DNA of 26,921 nucleotides, taken from contig WELB01000081.1 in assembly GCA_009602725.1 (NCBI GenBank), positions 179,768 to 206,688 of the forward strand, read 5' to 3'. The notes under the pieces are model-generated. The model did not search any database. It saw only the letters and a program-made list of their open reading frames with translations, and had not been told where the DNA came from. Position 1 is the first letter of the stretch. Every line of letters starts with the position of its first letter. This document shows positions 15,095 through 24,287 of the stretch, piece after piece. The DNA comes from Spirogloea muscicola (lineage: Eukaryota; Streptophyta; Zygnematophyceae; Spirogloeales; Spirogloeaceae). The position numbers were made by a program, and so were the translations under genes.

Positions 15095-18000
15095 ATGGCG
15101 GCGGAGGAGGCGGCGGGGCCGGTGCAGCTGATAGACCGCGACGGGAGCCTGGACGGCGCGGCGCTGGACGCCTTCGTGCGCGGCGCGCGGCTGCCCGAGG
15201 CCNGGCACGTCCTTCCGCGAGATGGACGCCTTCGCCGGCAGGCCAGCGCCGCGGCCCCCCCCCTGGCTGCTCCGACGCTGGCCGGGTTCGGCATGGAGCC
15301 GGCTGGCCCGCAGCTGACGGCGCGGCGGCCGGCGTGGTCCCGCGGGCGAGCAGGAGCCAGACGACGCAGGGCGTGTGGCTGGGCCTGGCGGCGGGCATCC
15401 AGCCGCCCACGCTCGTGTGCGACATCGAAGGCACTGACGGCCGCGAGCGCGGCGAGGTGAGCGGCAGCTCGGCCTGCTTCTAGCCAGCGTTCTGCTGGGA
15501 GGGTGTTGGCCGTGCCTCGGCGGAGCTGAGGCTGCTGCAGATGGCGAGCCGGTCCTGATGTGCGCCGTTTGCTGCGGCTGTCAATGGGGCCGGCTGCTTG
15601 CAGGACGACACGGCGTTCGAGAAGCAGAGCGCGCTCTTTGCGCTCGCCGTCTCTGACATCGTCATCGTCAATATGTGAGTGCTGCCTGCCGCCGTGGTTC
15701 AGTTTCTTCACACTGGACGCGTCACTGCTATTTGGGCATCCGCTATGTTGAGCTTGCGCTCGCTGGGCCTCAGCCAGCACCCGCTTACTAATGTCGTCAA
15801 ATTGAGCTGACACGGGCAAACTCCACTGTCGCGACTGCTCCTGCTGCTGTGGCCAGGTGGTGCCACGACATTGGGCGCGAGCAGGCCGCCAACAAGCCCC
15901 TCCTCAAGACCGTCTTCCAGGTGCGCGGTGCAGCAACTGGGTGCCGCGCTCAGCTGCCGCTTTCACCACAGACCCCAGCGGCGTGACGCTTTTTCTGGCG
16001 CTGGCGAGCAGGTGATGCTGCGCCTCTTCACGCCGCGCAAGACCACGCTGCTCTTCGTCATCCGCGACAAGACAAAAGTGCGCCACTTGCAATGCAGTTG
16101 CCAACGCTTTTCTAAGCCTGTCCTGCGGTGTACTGCTGCCCGCTGTGCATGGTAGGCCTGTGGCTAAGCCGCCTACCAGCCCTGCCGCCGGTGGTGCAGA
16201 CGCCGATGGAAACGCTGGAGCCAATTCTGCGCGAGGATATCCAGAAGGTCAGCCCCTGGGCGCCACCTGGGCAAATGTCATTGGCTGCGCCAGTGGCCAT
16301 TGGCTGACTGTGCCATTGGCTGTCTATGCGCTGCTCGCAACTCGTGGGTCCCCCCGTGGCAAAGCCTAAATGCCAGCTGCAAATGTATGGGCTGCAGATC
16401 TGGGACAACATTGCGAAGCCTTCACAATATGCAGCGGTGCCGCTCAGCGACTTCTTCAATGTGAGCATTTCCACACGAGTGCCGCTCAGGAAACCCTTTG
16501 CCTGCTGCCACCTTGCGCACAGCTGACCTTCGCTTTTGCCCTTGAATGCAGGTGGAGGTGACGGCGCTGGCCAACTTCGAGGAAAAGGAGGAGCTCTTCA
16601 AGGAGCAGGTTATGGAGCTGCGGGCCCGATTCTTCAATTCGATTGTGCCAGGGGGGCTGGCGGGCGACCGGCGCGGCGTAGTGCCGGCATCGGCGTTCTC
16701 GCTGAGCGCTCAGGAGATGTGGCGCATCATTCGGGAAAACCGTGACCTTGACCTGCCCGCCCACAAGGTGCACCCGCTGGCTGGACAGCTAAGGTGGCAC
16801 CTGTGCTTCTTGGAGCGACAATGTAGGACGACAGACCCAACTCTTGACCGATGTGAGCTGTTGCTATGCAGGTGATGGTGGCAACAGTGCGGTGTGAGGA
16901 GATTGCACGCGAGCAGCTGCTGGGGCTCCGGAACCAGCAGGTCTGTGACTGCCAATGGTTCGCTCTTTCATTGAAGAGTGTTTGCCTCGATTGCCGCTAA
17001 CTTTTTGTCGAGATTCTGCTGGATCTGCTATGCGTGAAATTGCACTACCTCGAGTCTGCAAACACATGCTTTTGGCGGCTGCGGCGCTGGCAGGAGTGGC
17101 GCGACCTGGACGAGGCCGCAAAGGCGAGGGCCGTGGATGGCTTCGGGCGCCAAGCGTCGGCGATGTTGGAGCACTGCATCGAGGGGTACGCTTTTGCGTG
17201 CTGCCATCTGCGATGCTCCTGTGCAAGTTACGGCTGCGGGTCTGACGCTGTTGAGCCGGTTCTTGCTGCTCTGCAGGTACGATGCAGAGGCAGCCTATTT
17301 TGATGAGGGAGTCCGAAGCAGCAAGCGCGAGCTTCTCCTGTCCGAAGTCGGCAAGCTCATGCAGCCGGCATACACGGCCACGGTGGCGCACCACCGTACG
17401 GCTGCGCTTGTTGCTTTCAAGGAAGCATTGGACCGGCAGCTCGCCACGAAGAATGACGTGCCGTTTGCCGAGGCTGCAAATGCCACGATGAGGGCGGCGG
17501 TTGAAGGCTTTGACGCCAAGCTGGACGATACGCATGTCAGCCTATTGGGCTGGGATACAGCAAAGCCGCGTGAGAAGCTCTTGCGTGACCTGGAGGCACA
17601 TGTTGCAACCCTCCGGTTGCAAAGGCTTGCTGCCGTCACCAAGGAGGCTGAGGTGAGAGTGGTTGTAGCGTGCCGCAACAGCTGGCAGCCGAAGGCCGGC
17701 ACCAGGAGGGAAAGCTCCAATTACTTAGGCGCGTCTGACAGACCAGTAGGCAACTGGCACAGGTCATCCTGGAGCGCGCGATCTTGGACCCCGCTGGAAC
17801 GCTGCTCGATGCTGGGTCGTCCGATACATGGCCTGCCCTGCGCGAGCTCCTGTCACGAGAGACGCAGAGTGAGCATAACGATAGCAGGCAGTCTTCATTG
17901 GCGACAGCTTCAACTTGGGTGGCTACTGCTCGAGTGTACCGTGTGGCAGCTCTCTTGCAACCTTGCACCGTGCATTGAAGTGCGTGCATCTTATCAGCTG

Positions 18001-20057
18001 TACAGCTCAGTTCAGCATACACAGTGTTTACATGCAACTCTGAAGCTCAAAGCCTGACTGAAGACAACCTTGGCGAGCCAGTTGCCGAGAGGAGTCTGGT
18101 GAAGTCAGTGGAGGGGTACAAGGTGGAGGAGGGCGAGGCTGCGCAGATGGCGGCGGCACTGGTGGCTGCTGGACGGACGTGCATCGAGCGGCGTGCACGT
18201 GAGGAGGCCAAACAGGCCCTCATTCGTATGAAGGACCGGTGGGCATTCCGGACACCATAAGGACCTGAAGCAGTGTCTAGAAAGTTGGAGATTGTCTGCT
18301 TTGACTGACACATTGTGCTCATTGAGGCATGCCTATCAGATTTAACATGGTCTTCAGCCGGGATGCGGAGTCCATGCCGCGGGTTTGGAAAGGCGACGAG
18401 GACATCCGAGCCATCACGCGGGATGCGCGCGCAGCGGTGGGCTACCTGGACACTGTTCCCAACACTGTGCCAAACTGAGGCCGTAGTATGTGAAGGCCTT
18501 GGCTTTTGAGGTGGTCAGCTTACCAGACATCGAGCAGATTTGTGTAAGTTAGATTACTCTAAAATCTGGAATGATGTAACTGACAAGCGACAATTGCCCC
18601 CTGTAGGCTCTGCGGTTGCTAGCTGTTGTTGCCGCAGTGCGCCTCAACAAAGAGCAACCAGATACCATAGAGCCTGCGCTTCTGTCATTGCTCTCTGATA
18701 CCCCCGACAGCACCTCCACTGACGCCACTGCAGCTCCATCTTCGTCGTACCTCACATCGTCCACGTGGGAGACGGTGCGTCTGCAATGCAGAGGCTGCTG
18801 TTGTTCTGTCCTTGCCTCTCCACTTGAAGCTGAGAGGGTCTGACAAAGCGATACATCATGTCCCTTTCACTTAGGAGTTAGCATACAATTCTGCCAGCTG
18901 AGTTTGCAGCAGCTGCATGCTGGCAAGGTGCAGATGCCAGAGGAGGATGTGCTCTTGTCGCCTGGCCAGTGCCGGATCCTGTGGCGGCAGCTCAAAGCCG
19001 AGACGGAGTACACTATCAGCCAGGCCATGGCAGCGCAGGTGCGAAGGGACACTGGCTAGTGAGGCGCTTGACGACTGACAGTCATCCTTGGCGTTCTTGG
19101 TCTAGGATTCGTGCCAGATATAGGAGGACCATCTTTGTTAGGTCTCTAGGCTAGGTTTTAGCACATACGAGCCGGCAACTCTTGCAGATTGCAGACGGCA
19201 GCATTTGTTGTTGCTATGGCAGGAGGCAAGCCGACGAAAAGCCATGTGGCTTCCACCACCGTGGGCAATGGTCGCAATGTTTGTCCTTGGCTTCAACGAA
19301 TTCTGCGCTGCACTTGCCTTCCTTTGGTATGTCACCTTGACTCATCACTGTTATTCTTCAGATATATACCTATCTCCACTTGAGATGACTTTATGGTACC
19401 GTGTTGCTCTTTGCAGGGACTTTGCTTTCAATCCTATCATGTGGTTTGTTGCTGCTGCTGTCATCCTCCTCGGTCGTGCACTACTGAAGCAGATCGACCT
19501 CAGGGCAGAATTCCGACATGGCCTGGTGAGCTGCGCTTGCAGTGAGAAAATCTCAAAGTGCCAATCACAAGCAGCCAGCTCATGGGCAACTCAAATGGCT
19601 CTGGCATTGGAGTGATATATCAATCGCGATAGTGTAAGCTTAGCAAGACTGCGGGAAGCAAAATTTGTGAGGCTCGATCATCTCATTAGGCACCAGTTTC
19701 TGATGTAGCTGCAAAAGCAGCTAGAGGGGTGAGACCCTCACTTCAGTTCGAACTGCAAGCCAAGATTGCTGATGGGAAGTCTGAGCGTGCCGTGGAGTAC
19801 GGCAGGTAACTGGCCTGCTGTCAGTAAGTGCAAAGGTGGTGCCAGCCATGCTCAATGTGCTCAAGCGCCTGGCTGAAGTCAGCGAGGAGCGGTTGCACTT
19901 GAACGGGCCCACTCATGAAGCACCGGTAGCAGCGAGCGAGACGACATCGTCATTGGGTGCCGTGCTCGACAACCCATTGGTGGCTGGCCAAGGGCCGCTG
20001 GATGCAGCTTTGCGGCGCCGTCCTTCGCCCGTGCAGGCCTCCATGGTCACAACTTGA
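15095..20057 (+). CDS. RHD3: RHD3/SEY1 family ER-shaping GTPase, copy D
   Basis: Dynamin-like GTPase that fuses ER tubules. Exons: 15095-15202 ([18 protein letters not shown]), N, 15204-15241, 15354-15456 ([22 protein letters not shown]), 15604-15674, 15857-15920 ([16 protein letters not shown]), 16012-16077 (G4 motif VIRDKTK), 16200-16247, 16398-16460, 16552-16767 ([14 protein letters not shown]), 16872-16940, 17094-17185, 17277-17652, 17742-17868, 18025-18238, 18340-18436, 18607-18774, 18910-19038, 19223-19326, 19417-19525, 19806-20057 (TGA). Phases agree at every junction outside the N. Introns are GT-AG except intron 2 (GC-AG). About 837 residues are readable; with the gap it would be about 860, against about 800 in Arabidopsis. 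The two last-but-one exons give a membrane hairpin ([13 protein letters not shown] and [12 protein letters not shown]). The P-loop is missing at N 15203. The 17742 and 18025 acceptors are the least certain. This is the only intact copy here. Confidence 0.9.
15203..15203. other. N: assembly gap hiding the RHD3 P-loop
   Basis: Exon 1 ends RGARLPEA and the next readable residues are [12 protein letters not shown]. Family members have about 25 residues between these, including GPQSSGKSTLLNHLF. Copy B has the KSTLLNHLF part. One N therefore stands for at least about 75 coding bases plus an intron. Confidence 0.75.
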
Positions 20058-21460
20058 AGGGGCTTCTGATGGCTGTGCTCAAGACGCTTCTGCAGAGTCA
20101 GATACAGCATTCAAGGTCATTGGCTCGATCTGCTATGTAGCTGCTCACAACGGCAGGGCGACTCTTCATCAACTTCAACTTGGCACCTTGTGGACTCAGA
20201 GATTACCCCGCTGTGGCCTATTCTACATTGTAGACACAGCATCAGGCTTGTAGCGCCGAGCTCCTTCTCAATGTTGTCGGCAGCAGAGATCTGACGACTG
20301 GGGTTCCTGCTCCAAGACTCTAACAGGAGTTTATGCTTATGTGGCCATGCACAATTGTTGCACTCTATCAGACTCACTCAATTGTAACTTTGTGCAGCTA
20401 AAGATGATTGATAGAGCGTCAGAGCAGTGCATGGCCAATCTGAGGACCTTCGTGCTTGAGTTTTAGAAATGCTTACAACATCTGCAAGAGCTGTGCTTCT
20501 GCAAGTTCAAGTAGTTGGCTGAAGAGAGGTCTTCTAGTCTTCTATAAGGCATCAAGCCATAAAGCCCTCTTGCCATGTCAGCAGCAATACTTGCAGGCAA
20601 TATTGAGGAGCTGATGTCTGTAGAGTCAACATCACAGTCTGCCTCTTGTGGGCTTACACCTCTTCCTTGGCTTACCTTGAGTTGTGAGGGTATATCTGAC
20701 TCGTCGTTCTCAGTGCGGTGCTTGCAGATGCCTGGGTCAGCTTGGGCCGTCTGAAGTAGCTGCACAAATACAAATTCTTAAATGACCCATGCTCGTTGCT
20801 TAGACTGGCTTGCACTCTGTTAGTTAGCCAGCATGCCTTCAAACGGGTCCTTGTACTGCCATCCCCTCTCCTTGTTGCCAAGTGGGAGGGCGCTTAACGT
20901 CTCGCAGCACGTCATGAGGGCGCAGGTAGCTGCACTTGAAATGGGCCCTTGAAAGTACAAGAGACGTGCTCCTTGCTGAGAAGAGATGCTTTCTCCTAAG
21001 ACTAAAGCCGTCCTCATCTTAGTGTTTGGGAATGTCACTCAGCAGTACTTATGGCAAATGCTGGAAGCTGGTAGGTGTCAAGGCCTATATTCTGTCATCC
21101 ATAACATCCATACCGTGCATCGCATCCAGGAGTGGCTCCTCCAGAGCAAGGCAGTGGCTGTGAAAGGCAGCTCAGACAAGTATTTGGACAGATTCAACAG
21201 AGAGAGGCAGTCGTAATATGAGACCTCAAATCACTCAGCCAAACAATTGTACTATGAGTGGCAATGCAGTGACTCCCAGTCGACAGCCGCCAGCCAAGAA
21301 AACCGACAGATGGGAATGGAGGTGACCGGCCGTATAGCGGCATGTAGGCACGGCCAGCAGGCAGATGCAAGGCAATGGATTCCAAACACGGCGTGGAATG
21401 TCAACTGCCAATGGGACAAATTTTGAAGAGCTCTTATAAAGGAAGGCAATGTCTGGCTCA
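20058..21460. other. Unassigned; a few exon-like pieces
   Basis: This follows the RHD3 stop and probably includes its 3' UTR. On the plus strand, an acceptor-like TTTGTGCAG precedes LKMIDRASEQCMANLRTFVLEF and a stop (20400-20466). On the minus strand, 20930-20820 reads LSALPLGNKERGWQYKDP, FEGMLAN and a stop, and 20765-20463 is open for 100 codons. None matches a family I recognise. They may be exons of an unrecognised gene or chance frames. Confidence 0.4.
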
Positions 21461-21461
21461 A

Positions 21462-21566
21462 GCGGCTGCTGATATTAAAAGAGCGGCTGTGAAAGCCAGC
21501 CAGATGCATACAGGTGTTCATGACGGAGCCACAGGCTAGACAGCCAGGGCGCTCTTAGTAACCCCG
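21462..21566. repeat. Dispersed repeat, second copy (first at 13190-13312)
   Basis: It is in the same orientation as the first copy, with matching GAGCCACAGGCTAGACAGCC and GCGCTCTTAGTAACCCC. It runs directly into the LINE-like end that follows. Confidence 0.65.
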
Positions 21567-21725
21567 TGTCAGCAGTAGGAAGTCAGATGAGCTGAGGGGA
21601 GGAAGAGCAACCCCGCTGCGCAAGCCAGAGGCTGCTGCAAGGGCACGACCAGCGCGGCGATGCAAAGCAAGCGCTTGGGAACGCTGTAGCGACATAGACA
21701 AACGCATACGGTAGCAGGACACAAG
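21560..21725 (-). repeat. LINE-like C-terminal coding end, antisense
   Basis: The minus strand is open and reads RMRLSMSLQRSQALALHRR, then AGRALAAASG, LPPLSSSDFLLLTRGY and a stop. It is the cleanest copy of the family C-terminus here and a good seed for a search. Confidence 0.65.
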
Positions 21726-22140
21726 ACCCAAAGGCACCGAGCCACCGGGAAGGGCTGCACCCTGTTCCCGGCGCCGCTGGTCAGCTTGAGATGCCAGCAG
21801 TCTGTGAGGGAGAGAGACTCTTCCAGTAGAGGGCGAGGGCTATGAGAGGCCAGCCCCTCGTAGAGGGAATCTGCGGCCCACTGGGCCGAGGCAGCTGGGT
21901 CTTAGAGACACTGTGCCCCCTTCTGGAAAAGCTTACTCCACTGTGCCTTCGGCTCTCCGCCTCTCTCTCTTCGGACGGAGACAAGAAGCAGCTCTTCCGA
22001 AGGCAAGGAGGACTTGGGAAAGCCAGCCCACAATGGCAAAGTGAAGGCTGCTTCAGTAGGTCGAGCTAGCAAGCCCCAAACGCCTCATGGACGTCGACGG
22101 CAAGCGTAATAAACTTGTCGCCAGAATACAAAGCAAGCGC
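21726..22140. other. No gene; weak UTR-like pieces
   Basis: Only short pieces of the repeat family are visible, such as GAGGGCGAGGGCTATGAGAG then GCCAGCCC (about 21830-21860) and GGGAAAGCCAGCCCACAATG (about 22017). No coding exon is recognised. Confidence 0.45.
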
Positions 22141-22215
22141 GGCCAGATTAACTGGTGGCTGGGAGAGGCCAGCCCAAAGGAACGGACAAGGTCTGAAGGA
22201 GCCGCAGAACACAAG
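22140..22215 (-). repeat. LINE-like 3' UTR unit, antisense
   Basis: It contains GGGAGAGGCCAGCCCAAAGG, AACGGACAAGGTCTGAAGGA and GCCGCAGAACACAAGG. Confidence 0.55.
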
Positions 22216-22399
22216 GAATCATACAAGTGGCCACTAAGTGACCCCTTCTTAGGAGCCGCATGTTGGATATCTAGGAGCCGCTTCTGGCGTGAGAGCGCCA
22301 TACCCGGGCAGCACTAGGGGCTACCACGTAGACAATTGGTCATTCCCTAGCCAGGCCGGGCCAGGCCACTCGCTAGAGTCTTTCTCCACTCAACAGCTC

Positions 22400-22475
22400 C
22401 TCCAACATAAGGCAGGGGCTGCAAATAGTCAGCCCAGAAAGAATGGACAAGGTCCAGAAGGCCGGAAGGCAACCA
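22400..22475 (-). repeat. LINE-like 3' UTR unit, antisense, joined to a sense copy
   Basis: It reads AGTCAGCCCAGAAAGAATGG then ACAAGGTCCAGAAGGCCGGA. Sense-strand coding of another copy starts within about 15 bases, so two elements meet in opposite orientation. Confidence 0.55.
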
Positions 22476-22970
22476 CCGCCGCGAGGGCCAAGGAATTGAA
22501 GTACGCCGACCACCTGCGGGAGGACGAGTTCTCCCCGCTCGCCATCAACACCCACGAAGCGTTGGGCGCTCGGTCGCTCGAGCTGCTCCACCAGCTCTCG
22601 CGTCACGCTATCTCCCGCCGGTACCACGGGGAGCCGGTGAATATCCGTGCAGCAGGCTCGCTCGCGCAGGTGTACCGCATGCGCCTGTCCGTTTCACTGC
22701 AGAGGTCCATGGTCGCGCGCTGCATCTGCGTGCCGGTCGTGCCTTAGCTGCAGCCTCTGGCCCTGGCCAGGGGACCCGCTACCAGGAGACCACTTTCTCC
22801 GACCTGCGGCTACTTAGCAGGGGTCAAATGATTTTTCGTAGCTACTTGATACCCTGTGTGCTTTAGCGCTTTCCCTGGCCCCTTTGAATATTTTTCATAT
22901 CTTTTCTCTGGGCTGGCCTCTCACAGCTACCGCCCTCTCCTGGAAGCGTCCCTCTCTCAAACCACACAGT
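22476..22970 (+). pseudogene. LINE-like C-terminal coding region and 3' UTR, sense
   Basis: This is the longest coding remnant of the family. It reads KELKYADHLREDEFSPLAIN, THEALGARSLELLHQLSRHA and AAGSLAQVYRMRLSVSLQRS. After a frameshift near 22715 it reads ALHLRAGRALAAASG and FSDLRLLSRG. This plan (K..Y....F.PLA..THG.LG followed by LSV.LQR) is seen in C-termini of algal and oomycete non-LTR retrotransposon proteins, from memory. The 3' UTR with GGGCTGGCCTCTCACAGC and CCGCCCTCTCCTGGAAGCG ends at about 22965. Confidence 0.6.
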
Positions 22971-23230
22971 TATACAAGAGGCTACAGCGGATGGGAGGCT
23001 TAATCATCCCAGTTAGCAGCAGCAAGTCGTAGTAACTTGCAGCTGGAAAAGAGGCACCCCAACGAGACCCAGAAGCAGCAGCCATAGAGCGGCCTGCCCG
23101 CAAGTGCACTGCGTGAGCCAGGGAGCGTTGGAAGGAGACAGACAGCCGCATGCAGAGCACCTGGGCAAGCGACCCGGCGGCGTCGAAGCCGGGCAGCTCC
23201 GCTTGCTGACCCTGCTTCTCCACTGGCTTG
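22966..23230 (-). repeat. LINE-like 3' end, antisense
   Basis: The minus strand reads AAGSLAQVLCMRLSVSFQRS, LAHAVHLRAGRSMAAASGSR and YYDLLLLTG. It is very close to the copy at 2835-3190 over the coding part. It meets the 3' end of the preceding sense copy, so the two are convergent. Confidence 0.65.
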
Positions 23231-23424
23231 CAGGGTGTTGCTTCGGCGGCCCACATTAGTCTGGCAGATATGGATGTGCTCACTCGAGGGTACTAGAATC
23301 CTCAGTTACTAGTGTTCATTCGCTTTTGTTACTATAGCGCCTCGTAGAACTATCATCATGTGTGCTTTTGGCACCAATCAGCCCTTGTCATCTGGGCTCT
23401 CTTTTTACAGACCGCCTGCCTTGG

Positions 23425-23810
23425 AAGAAAGTGTGGCTCTGCCAGAAGAAAGTGTTCGACCACGGAAGATAGGGGCTGGGAAAGGCCAGCCCAAAATGAA
23501 TCGACAAGGTCCAAAGAGCCAAGAAGGTGCCCAAAAATCACAATAAGCTAGACACGAGACGACCGCAGATGGAAGCTTAGTAACCACGAGTGAGGCAAAG
23601 AAAGTGGATCTCCTCCCAGATGGGAGTGGCTCTCCCAAAGGGGATGAGTGCTGTGAACAGCCAGCCCGACAACAATTCACAAGGCCCGAAGGGGCCGAAA
23701 AGCGCATTCCCAGAAAATTTTGGTTACTTCAACTGGGAGCCGCAAGTCAGAAAGACAGAAGGGGGCGGAGGGCTGTGAACAGCCAACCCGGAGAAAAGTG
23801 ACAAAAAGCT
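23425..23810 (-). repeat. Three LINE-like 3' UTR units in tandem, antisense
   Basis: Units start near 23430 (GTGGCTCTGCCAGAAGAAAG), 23625 (GTGGCTCTCCCAAAGGGGAT) and 23757. Each has a GCCAGCCC or GCCAACCC core followed by a GACAA or CACAA step. Confidence 0.55.
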
Positions 23811-23849
23811 CACTTCCTCTTCTAGTATCCTGCTTTTCGCCCATCCGGC

Positions 23850-24140
23850 CCTCTCAGACCTTGTCCATTCCCTTGGGGGCTCTCAGCAACCTCAAGTCAG
23901 TAAGTGCAAGTCAGAGTAACTAGCAAGCGGATAGACGTCGCCCTGACGGAACGGGAGGCAGCAGCCAAGGCGCGGGCCCCCCTTGCTGCCGTCTTAGCCA
24001 TTAGTATCTTGCTTTTTGCGCCATCCGGCCCCTGAAGACCTTGTCCATTCCTTTGGGCTGGCCTCTCACAGCCACCAGTCAATTTGGAAGCGCTGTTCTT
24101 CTTTGAGCTGGCCTCTCACAGCCAATGCCGGAGTCCGGAA
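23850..24140. repeat. Mixed-orientation LINE-like UTR fragments
   Basis: Sense UTR pieces lie at about 23850-23880, 24020-24090 and 24095-24140; the last two contain GGCTGGCCTCTCACAGCC and GAGCTGGCCTCTCACAGCC. An antisense piece at 23908-23990 matches 600-700 near the window start. Confidence 0.5.
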
Positions 24141-24287
24141 GAGTTAAAGCGACTGTTTGCGCCGGCCACTAGCTGGTACTTGGGCGGCATTGGTGATTAA
24201 GGCCTCCAAAAGCAAATCGTTTGAAAATCCAGGCAAAACTGGTAGCAACCATTGGGATTGAGTAGCGGCAGTTGAGCTAAGGTTCAA

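Noticed and set aside
13963-15819. A single 618-codon minus-strand frame as one protein
   Set aside because: It fuses a LINE remnant (below about 14965) with the antisense of RHD3 exons and introns, and crosses the N; the RHD3 reading on the plus strand explains the upper half.
17295-17720. 141-codon minus-strand frame
   Set aside because: It lies antisense to the largest RHD3 exon, which has clear family similarity and splice sites.
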